A stretch of 13,420 nt of DNA, from NCBI GenBank assembly GCA_021442965.1, contig JABUUX010000361.1, positions 1 to 13,420 on the forward strand. The letters run 5' to 3'. Each line of letters starts with the position of its first letter. Position 1 is the stretch's first letter. Below, in pieces: positions 8,026 to 13,420 of this stretch. The notes under the pieces were generated by a model that was given only the letters and a program-made list of their open reading frames with translations, was not told the DNA's origin and did no database searches. Made by a program: the position numbers and the translations under genes. Origin of the DNA: Treponema sp. (GTDB lineage Bacteria > Spirochaetota > Spirochaetia > Treponematales > Treponemataceae).

Positions 8026-9482
8026 TATATGCTCCTTTGCATTGCCTGAACAGGACTTACTTCCATAGAAACTTTTACAGGATATATCCATCCTATAAAT
8101 CCAAGGGCAACAGAAAGTGCCATACATTTTATAAAATTACTAAAAGTAATTTCTGTCTGAAGAACGCTGCCGCCAAAAAGCTGAATTAAATATGTATTTG
8201 AAAAAGTAATATGAAGTTTATTCAAAATCCAGTTCCATAAAAGTCCAATAAGAAATCCGATAATTCCCGCAGTTATTGTAAGCATAAAAGTTTCGGATGC
8301 AAACTGAAGCCGAATAAACTTTTTTTCTGCTCCCACCGCCCGTAAAGTTCCGGTCTCGTGAATACGGTCTAAAGCAGATACCGTAAGAGTATTGTTTACA
8401 ATAATAAATCCAACAGCTAAAAGAACAAGAATTCCAGCTGTAAAAATATTATGAATCCAATAAAGATACATAGCACTTAAACCTGCAGCACTTCTCCAGG
8501 TAACAGCCTGAACTTCATACCCGTTCTTTTTAAATTCTTTATTTAACTTTTTTGAAACACGTTTTGCAGAAACACCGGGCTTTAATTTGCACACAAGATA
8601 ATTCCAGCTGGTAACAGAATCTATTTCTTGTGTTAGAGTAGGAGTATTTTCAGTAATTTCATATTCAGTTTCTACAACATTTTCTTCATCAGTAAATTCA
8701 CCAAAAAGATCATCTAAATTAAAAACATCACCACCAAAATCTGAAATCAAATCATTCTGATTTTCAGAAATTAAAGTATTATCTTCTGATGTTGCAGAAA
8801 TTCCTTTTAATTCTCTAAGAACTTGAGGACTTATAAGACATATACGGTCTAATACTTCATTTGGAACAGAATACTCATAAATACCTGTAAGAGTTACAGC
8901 ACGTAAAGAATAACTTATTCCATTTCCGCATAAAAGCTGAACAGTATCTCCTACTTTGTATTCATATCCGGAAGATTCTGAAATTTTTGAAATCATTTTG
9001 GAAGACATAAGAATGCCTTTTTCAAAACTTGAGTATGATGTTCCTTCTTTTAAATTTATCCCATCCATTACTCTTAAATAGTCTTCAGCTTCAACACCAA
9101 ATACAACACAAGGAGTATGTGTGCTTCCTGTATTAATTACCGTCTGACCCGAAAGCTGGGGAACAACACATTCAATTCCAGAATTCTTAAATGACTCTAC
9201 AGTGGAAAAAATTTTTGTATAAGGAATAAGCTGAGGAATCTCACTGAAAGCCCCCGTAGCAGGAGTCTCGTCCCCTAACAGGCTTAATGGAAAATTAACT
9301 TTTGGACGGATTACAACGTCACCTGTAAAACTTGAAACAAAAGTTTTTTCTATACCTTTACCAGTGCCGTCAAAAAAAGCATTTGAAACAACTAAAAGAG
9401 ATATAGAAAAAGCTATGAATAAAATAATTGCGTAAGAACTTTTTCTGCTGACAATATTTTTAAAAGCCAGTAAAAAAGCCAT
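8025..9482 (-). CDS. FtsX/LolC-type ABC transporter permease with acidic periplasmic insert (first of two)
   Basis: This 485-residue inner-membrane permease has the same topology as its partner: helix 1 at about 17-36, a periplasmic MacB/LolC-like domain at 40-340, and helices at about 345-367, 397-420 and 452-472. The start MAFLLAFKNIVSRKSSYAII and the cytoplasmic segment RIHETGTLRAVGAEKKFIRLQF (373-394) with the ending EVSPVQAMQ are typical of LolC/E and related permeases. Residues about 231-287 form an acidic, low-complexity stretch (DLISDFGGDVFNLDDLFGEF, then EENVVETEYE) that looks like an insert in the periplasmic domain. The ATG follows the Wzz-like stop by 3 bp, with only a weak GGTAAG as ribosome binding site, so translation may be coupled. 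Whether it matches LolC or LolE cannot be told from sequence alone. Confidence 0.9.
   Translation of the reverse strand: MAFLLAFKNIVSRKSSYAIILFIAFSISLLVVSNAFFDGTGKGIEKTFVSSFTGDVVIRPKVNFPLSLLGDETPATGAFSEIPQLIPYTKIFSTVESFKNSGIECVVPQLSGQTVINTGSTHTPCVVFGVEAEDYLRVMDGINLKEGTSYSSFEKGILMSSKMISKISESSGYEYKVGDTVQLLCGNGISYSLRAVTLTGIYEYSVPNEVLDRICLISPQVLRELKGISATSEDNTLISENQNDLISDFGGDVFNLDDLFGEFTDEENVVETEYEITENTPTLTQEIDSVTSWNYLVCKLKPGVSAKRVSKKLNKEFKKNGYEVQAVTWRSAAGLSAMYLYWIHNIFTAGILVLLAVGFIIVNNTLTVSALDRIHETGTLRAVGAEKKFIRLQFASETFMLTITAGIIGFLIGLLWNWILNKLHITFSNTYLIQLFGGSVLQTEITFSNFIKCMALSVALGFIGWIYPVKVSMEVSPVQAMQRSI
8031..8038 (-). promoter_or_regulatory. Strong ribosome binding site deciding the second permease start
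   Basis: Minus-strand AAAGGAGC lies about 6 nt before the ATG at 8025-8023, inside the last codons of the upstream permease gene. It supports the TAATG-coupled start over the ATG at 8127, which would give a non-family N-terminus. Confidence 0.75.
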
Positions 9483-9485
9483 AAT

Positions 9486-10352
9486 TTACTTACCGTTTTT
9501 CCAGGCGTCAGATATAATTTTGCTGGCTTCCGGGTCTTTTTTAATATTACTTACAGCATTAATAACAAAAGCTGCAAAAATTGAAACAAAGAAACCTGCA
9601 AAAGTAAAAATAATTACTTTTTTAAGTCTTCCTAAAGCGATGTTTACCTCAAATGGCTCACCATCCAAAGAAACAATCTGTTTATGAGTATCGTTGTAGT
9701 TCTTAATAGCCAGACGAATTGAAAGAAGACTTGACAAGTCGCTTCCCTGGTTTTCGTTTTTTTCAGCTCTTTCAATAAGTTCGTCCAAGTTGTACTTTGC
9801 AGAATCAATACTTTCTGAAATAACACCATCTATAATAGTTGAACAATAATTTACATAGGCAGAAATAAAATTCTTATAATCTTCAATTCTGTTTTCAAGA
9901 ACTTCCGAAGAGATAGTAATTACCTGACCTCCATAATTTACATCAATGTTAAATTTTTTCTTATCAAGTAAATCTTTAATAACAGTGTTATATTCACGAT
10001 TAGTTAAATTATCCTCTGTAAAAATATTATATTCTCTTTGAACATTTGAAAAATTAACATAATCTTTTAATTCTTTTTCTACAATGTCTCCCAAGTTAAT
10101 GTTCAAAAAATGAGTTAACTCAGGTGCCATTTTTTCTACGCGAACATTATAAATTACAAGAACTTTTCTTTCTGAATCTTTCTTAAATATTTTTTCATTT
10201 AATTTTGGTAAAGCAAAAAATATAACTGCACTTAAAACAAAGGCAAGAAGAGTTGTAATGATAATCAATTTTCTGTGACGAATAAGAACTGCCAGTAAAT
10301 CTATAAGAGAAATTTCATCATCTTTTTGTTCAATTGTATTTTCTGTTTCCAT
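9486..10352 (-). CDS. Wzz-family chain-length determinant-like inner-membrane protein
   Basis: This 288-residue protein has Wzz/polysaccharide co-polymerase topology: a short cytoplasmic N-terminus (EISLIDLLAVLIRHRKLI is a typical Wzz start), membrane helix 1 at about 28-48, a periplasmic domain rich in charged helices (about 52-243), and helix 2 at about 246-267 with a short cytoplasmic tail. Wzz proteins set the length of polysaccharide chains made by Wzx/Wzy systems. There is no fused tyrosine kinase domain, so it is not a full Wzc type. The Pro-rich segment usual before helix 2 is reduced to EPFEVNIALGRLKK. AAGGA 8 nt before the ATG supports the start. It follows the WecA-like gene by 33 bp, fitting a shared role in surface glycan assembly. 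Confidence 0.8.
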   Translation of the reverse strand: METENTIEQKDDEISLIDLLAVLIRHRKLIIITTLLAFVLSAVIFFALPKLNEKIFKKDSERKVLVIYNVRVEKMAPELTHFLNINLGDIVEKELKDYVNFSNVQREYNIFTEDNLTNREYNTVIKDLLDKKKFNIDVNYGGQVITISSEVLENRIEDYKNFISAYVNYCSTIIDGVISESIDSAKYNLDELIERAEKNENQGSDLSSLLSIRLAIKNYNDTHKQIVSLDGEPFEVNIALGRLKKVIIFTFAGFFVSIFAAFVINAVSNIKKDPEASKIISDAWKNGK

Positions 10353-10385
10353 AAAATAATCCTTAAAAGAAATTTTTATATAATA

Positions 10386-11474
10386 TTATTTATTTTTTTT
10401 TGTATCGTTATTATTTTCAACTTCATCTTTATGATGACTTTCCTGCCAGCTAACATACTCCCCTTTTGCATTCAAAACAGCACGATTTGCATAATGGATT
10501 ACGCTGAAAAATGCCAGTACAAAAAGGAAAGAAAGTCCGTAAATAATCATTGCAACCATTTTGTCCATATAAACAGCAAGAACAACTGAACCGCATAAAA
10601 GAAGCTGAATAAAATACAATAAACCCAAAATGCCCCAAGGTTTGTACCCCAGATTCATTAGCTTATGATGAAGATGAGCCTTATCAGGAGAAAAGAACGA
10701 TCTTCTTTCTCTTATGCGCCGCCACATTGCTGCAATAACATCAAATAAAGGAATAGAACAGATAATAATCATTCCAAATAATTTAGTTTCTTCAAAAGGA
10801 CTTTCCATTTGAGCCAAAGGTATAGAAGCAAATATAAAACCAATAAACTGAGAACCGCCGTCCCCCATAAAAATTTTGGCTTTAGGCTTATTAAAAATCC
10901 AGAAACCTAAAAGACATGCTGCAAGATTTAAGAAAAGAACAAAAGTAAAAGAAGATGATTTTTTTGTAATAAAAGCCATAGCAAGAGCGGCAATAAAAGA
11001 AAGCCCTCCACATAAACCGTCAAAACCGTCTATAAGGTTAAAAGCATTGATAACCCCAATAATCCAGGCAAAAGAAATAACATATCCTGCCCATTTGAGC
11101 TCAATACCCATAATATTTCGGAAAGAATAACCGTTAAAAACCATTATAAGAGCAACAATAACCTGAACTGCAAGTTTAAAAATGCCCCTCAAATTCTTAA
11201 AATCATCAAAAATACCAAAAGCAAAAATCAAAACCCCGGAAACAAGAACTGGAAGAATTTCTTTTAGAGAAACACAGTCAGTAAATAGAGTATAAAAAAG
11301 AGTTGCCAATATAAAGGCTGTAACAAAACCAATAGAACCAAGTCTAGGGACATTTCCTGTGTGAATTTTTCTTTCATCAGCATAGTCATAAATACTGAAT
11401 TTATTACAAAGATATATAATAAGCGGCATAAGGAGAGCACTTACACCGAAGGCTATCAAAAGACTGTAAACCAT
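10386..11474 (-). CDS. WecA/MraY-like polyprenyl-phosphate sugar-1-phosphate transferase
   Basis: The family moves a sugar-1-phosphate (GlcNAc-1-P or related) from a UDP-sugar onto undecaprenyl phosphate, starting lipid-linked glycan synthesis in the inner membrane. The 362 residues form many hydrophobic helices with all family signatures: DERKIHTGNVPRLGSIGF (33-50), GIFDDFKNLRG with the DD pair (90-91), NAFNLIDGFDGLCGG (143-157), FMGDGGSQFIGF (202-213) and SPDKAHLHHKLMNLGY (262-277). HLHH and the RRIRERRS before it favour the WecA/TagO group over MraY. The tail (about 345-362) is hydrophilic and charged. It is the first gene of the minus-strand run, with no clear Shine-Dalgarno but a plausible promoter just upstream. 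The exact sugar is not readable from sequence. Confidence 0.92.
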   Translation of the reverse strand: MVYSLLIAFGVSALLMPLIIYLCNKFSIYDYADERKIHTGNVPRLGSIGFVTAFILATLFYTLFTDCVSLKEILPVLVSGVLIFAFGIFDDFKNLRGIFKLAVQVIVALIMVFNGYSFRNIMGIELKWAGYVISFAWIIGVINAFNLIDGFDGLCGGLSFIAALAMAFITKKSSSFTFVLFLNLAACLLGFWIFNKPKAKIFMGDGGSQFIGFIFASIPLAQMESPFEETKLFGMIIICSIPLFDVIAAMWRRIRERRSFFSPDKAHLHHKLMNLGYKPWGILGLLYFIQLLLCGSVVLAVYMDKMVAMIIYGLSFLFVLAFFSVIHYANRAVLNAKGEYVSWQESHHKDEVENNNDTKKNK

Positions 11475-11483
11475 AGTTCTTTA

Positions 11484-11512
11484 ATTCTACTACAATAATT
11501 CTTTGGGTACAA
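11484..11512 (-). promoter_or_regulatory. Candidate promoter of the minus-strand run (WecA-like gene first)
   Basis: On the minus strand TTGTAC (11512-11507), a 17-nt spacer and TAGAAT (11489-11484, 5 of 6 to TATAAT) lie 9 nt before the ATG at 11474. A start about 7 nt after the -10 gives a leader of only 2-3 nt, in line with the missing Shine-Dalgarno. Confidence 0.45.
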
Positions 11513-11538
11513 GTTATAGTGTATAAAAAACGATATTT

Positions 11539-11547
11539 TGTTATAAT
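11539..11547 (+). promoter_or_regulatory. Extended -10 promoter of the Wzi-like gene
   Basis: TGTTATAAT is a perfect extended -10 (TGn + TATAAT). It ends 6 nt before the ATG at 11554, so transcription should begin at about the A of the start codon, giving a leaderless mRNA. No Shine-Dalgarno is present and no good -35 is seen 17 nt upstream (GTGTAT). Confidence 0.55.
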
Positions 11548-11553
11548 TACATC

Positions 11554-13269
11554 ATGAGTTTAATTAAGAGAATAATTTTTACTTTATTTGTTATTTTTGC
11601 CGGTTTTTCATCATTTGCACAAACACAGTTAAAATCTGTTGAAGAAGAATACTTCGATTACCTTAGCATTACAGGTTTAGTTTCACGCCCATATTTAAAT
11701 TACAGAACACTAAGTGATTCTGCATGGACACTTTCTGAAGAAGACACTGAAAATGCAAATCTGAACATTTGGAAAGATAAAAAACTTGAATCTAACTTTA
11801 ACTTATGGAAAATAGAAAATCCTGTTCAAAATGTATTTATGAATGGAATTTACCAGGGATTACGGCTAAAAGTTTATGGACCTGAACTCTTTAATTCGGT
11901 AAATACTACATCTCCTTACGGACAGAATGACGGAGCTTTGTGGCAGGGACGCGGTTATAACGCAAAACTTTCTGGAGGAGTAAGGCTGGAAGGTTACGGA
12001 TTTGAACTGACATTTTTACCGGAGTTGTGTTTCAGCCAGAATGCGGAGTTTGAATACATTAAGAGCTCCTATACAGGTGAAAATTTTAAATCAAAGGCTG
12101 AAGACTATGGATATTATGGACTAGCTTGCATTGATGCACCTCAAAGATTTGGAAACTTACCATTTTGGACATTTTCATTTGGTGATTCTGAAATACGATG
12201 GACATGGAAATCATTTACTTTAGGATTTGGAACTCAATCAATATGGACTGGACCTGCAGAAATTAATCCACTTATTCATTCAAATAATGCCTCACCTTAT
12301 CCAAAAATTGATATTGGAATAAGAAAACAATCATTATATTTTCCTAGAACTCACTGGTATTTAGGTAATCTCGAAGCAAGAGCCTGGTGGGGCAAACTTA
12401 CTGAAAGTGATTATTTTGACAATGACGACACAAATAATAACGTACTTATTTCCGGACTTTCAATTGCTTGGGAACCACCATACCTTTCAGGATTATGTAT
12501 TGGAATTAATAGAACAATGATTAGCAAATGGAATAATATAAGTCCATATTCTCTTTTTGAAATTTACTGGCCATTTATGAATGATACAGCAGGTACAGAT
12601 GAAAGTGACCAGCGTTTTTCTCTTACATTTGACTATTTAATTCCTAAAGCTGGTATTGAACTCTATTTAGAATGGGCAAGAAATGATTTTAGCCCTAACT
12701 TAGAGTTTGTTATACGATATCCATTTCACACACAAGCATGGACGGGGGGAATAAAAAAGGCTATTAATTTCAAAGATAATCTTAAAGGGGAATTTTTAAT
12801 TGAATGGACTCACTTAGAATGTTCTCAAGATTATGACAGACTTATCAGTTGGGCAAGTACTTTCTATGCCCACCATTTAGTAACACAAGGATATACAAAC
12901 AGAGGGCAATGGTTAGCAGCAGGACTAGGCACAGGGGGAAACAGTCAATATTTTGGAATTAAACTTTACTATCCAAAAGGAACAAACAATATATTTTTTC
13001 AAAGAACAAATCCAGATTTAGATTATTCTATGTTTGTTGATTCAAAAAAATATCCACATAATTCGGGTAATATTTCTGCTGAAGGAAATATAAGAACAAC
13101 TCTTTCGTTAGGTGTAACAGGAGATTATTTTATTGCAAATTGTTTTACACTTTCATATGGTTGTATAGTTACGGATGATATGAATCCACTCAATTTATCA
13201 AATGAAGATAAAAGCTCTTACCACAGAATCAATGTAAATATTCAATTTGGAGGAAAATATCGGTTTTAA
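11554..13269 (+). CDS. Wzi-family capsule assembly outer-membrane protein
   Basis: This 571-residue outer-membrane beta-barrel probably belongs to the Wzi capsule-assembly family, whose members bind and anchor exported polysaccharide at the cell surface. It has a signal peptide (MSLIKRIIFTLFVIFAGFSSFA, cleavage before Q23) and then about 80 residues before the barrel. Many amphipathic, aromatic-rich strands follow, ending in IQFGGKYRF, with the C-terminal Phe typical of barrels inserted by BamA. The segment FTLGFGTQSIWTGPAEINPL with following Pro/Tyr-rich text resembles the conserved Wzi core (family memory, not a search). It is read divergently from the WecA-like and Wzz-like genes across 79 bp, which supports a shared polysaccharide role. 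An alternative is a generic porin of similar size. Confidence 0.75.
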   Translation: MSLIKRIIFTLFVIFAGFSSFAQTQLKSVEEEYFDYLSITGLVSRPYLNYRTLSDSAWTLSEEDTENANLNIWKDKKLESNFNLWKIENPVQNVFMNGIYQGLRLKVYGPELFNSVNTTSPYGQNDGALWQGRGYNAKLSGGVRLEGYGFELTFLPELCFSQNAEFEYIKSSYTGENFKSKAEDYGYYGLACIDAPQRFGNLPFWTFSFGDSEIRWTWKSFTLGFGTQSIWTGPAEINPLIHSNNASPYPKIDIGIRKQSLYFPRTHWYLGNLEARAWWGKLTESDYFDNDDTNNNVLISGLSIAWEPPYLSGLCIGINRTMISKWNNISPYSLFEIYWPFMNDTAGTDESDQRFSLTFDYLIPKAGIELYLEWARNDFSPNLEFVIRYPFHTQAWTGGIKKAINFKDNLKGEFLIEWTHLECSQDYDRLISWASTFYAHHLVTQGYTNRGQWLAAGLGTGGNSQYFGIKLYYPKGTNNIFFQRTNPDLDYSMFVDSKKYPHNSGNISAEGNIRTTLSLGVTGDYFIANCFTLSYGCIVTDDMNPLNLSNEDKSSYHRINVNIQFGGKYRF

Positions 13270-13285
13270 TTTTCCACCCTACCTC

Positions 13286-13314
13286 TTGTTCAATTTTATC
13301 TTTTTTATTACAAT
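13286..13314 (+). promoter_or_regulatory. Candidate promoter for the gene at the right edge
   Basis: TTGTTC (13286-13291), a 17-nt spacer and TACAAT (13309-13314, 5 of 6 to TATAAT) would start transcription near 13321 and leave a leader of about 35 nt that includes AAGGA. The -35 hexamer and spacing equal those of the candidate promoter at 5875-5903. Confidence 0.45.
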
Positions 13315-13357
13315 TTTGAACATCTTTAACTTATTTTTATTAAGGATGGTTCAAAAT
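13287..13357 (+). repeat. Overlapping inverted repeats around the promoter and start of the right-edge gene
   Basis: TGTTCAA (13287-13293) is a perfect inverted match to TTGAACA (13316-13322). ATTTTGAAC (13313-13321) is a perfect 9-bp inverted match to GTTCAAAAT (13349-13357), which overlaps the start codon. The three copies of the TTGAAC/GTTCAA core cover the -35, the expected transcription start and the translation start, so they could be repeated operator half-sites or competing hairpin arms. The sequence is AT-rich, so chance is possible. Confidence 0.4.
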
Positions 13358-13420
13358 GTTATCAAAAAAAGAATTTGATATTCTGGTCGCAATTGACGAA
13401 GAAAAAGAAACTCTTTCCCA
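13356..13420 (+). CDS. Start of an unidentified gene, possibly helix-turn-helix headed; cut by the window edge
   Basis: Only 21 codons are visible, beginning MLSKKEFDILVAIDEE. ATG at 13356 follows AAGGA by about 10 nt, and the frame stays open to the edge. The start resembles the short winged-helix head (pattern LSKKEFDILVxLxxxxxxxTQR) that I recall in front of nucleotidyltransferases of the LicC phosphocholine cytidylyltransferase kind and some aminotransferases in Firmicutes, fusobacteria and spirochaetes. A nucleotidyltransferase would fit beside a Wzi-like gene, but the visible part is too short to settle this. It lies 86 bp after the Wzi-like gene and appears to have its own promoter. 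Confidence 0.5.
   Translation, partial: MLSKKEFDILVAIDEEKETLS

Noticed and set aside
8026..8127. N-terminal extension of the second permease to the ATG at 8127
   Set aside because: It would overlap the first permease by about 100 bp and add a Cys-rich stretch unlike the family; the 8025 start has a strong AGGAG and TAATG coupling.
10326..10589. 87-codon + strand reading frame opposite the Wzz-like and WecA-like genes
   Set aside because: It lies antisense to two well-supported genes, has a low-complexity Phe/Ile-rich product and no ribosome binding site.
10876..11130. 84-codon + strand reading frame inside the WecA-like gene
   Set aside because: It is a shadow of a gene whose signatures on the minus strand are complete; no start signal is seen.
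13270..13310. Rho-independent terminator after the Wzi-like gene
   Set aside because: T-rich stretches occur, but no GC-bearing stem precedes them.

Overview
The window looks like a piece of an AT-rich spirochaete chromosome, most likely a Treponema-type organism. This rests on protein character (signal peptides ending in FA-Q or FA-E, outer-membrane barrels, a LolA-like protein beside FtsX-type permeases) and on low GC. No species-level claim is made. The DNA is almost fully coding, with no gap above about 90 bases, and I see no insertion sequence, tRNA, rRNA or CRISPR array.

Layout. The left edge (1-1118, + strand) holds the C-terminal part of mutL. It converges, 6 bp apart, on a long run of ten minus-strand genes filling 11474 down to 1125. 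In transcription order these are: a WecA/MraY-like polyprenyl-phosphate sugar-1-phosphate transferase; a Wzz-like chain-length protein; two FtsX/LolC-type permeases; a LolA-like periplasmic carrier; an outer-membrane beta-barrel with an acidic N-terminal linker; a LolD/MacB-type ATPase; then ruvA, ruvB and queA. Gaps are 3-50 bp, with one TAATG stop/start overlap, so an operon (with internal promoters) is likely. On the other side of a 79-bp divergent promoter region, a Wzi-family outer-membrane barrel reads on the + strand (11554-13269). The right edge holds the first codons of another + strand gene, possibly a helix-turn-helix-headed protein.

How the genes may work together. The five middle genes (3897-9482) provide one part for each envelope layer: ATPase, two inner-membrane permeases, periplasmic LolA-fold carrier and outer-membrane barrel. 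This is a plausible complete route for a lipoprotein or other lipidic cargo to the outer membrane, and the best candidate here for a poorly described system. It is bracketed by surface-polysaccharide genes (WecA-like initiation, Wzz-like length control, Wzi-like surface attachment). ruvAB and queA are housekeeping genes carried at the end of the run.

Regulation. Genes inside the run mostly have clear Shine-Dalgarno sequences. Those that lack one (the beta-barrel at 5868, the WecA-like gene at 11474, the Wzi-like gene at 11554) instead have a good -10 hexamer only 6-9 nt before the ATG, which suggests leaderless transcripts. Three candidate promoters share TTGTNC, a 17-bp spacer and a near-consensus -10.
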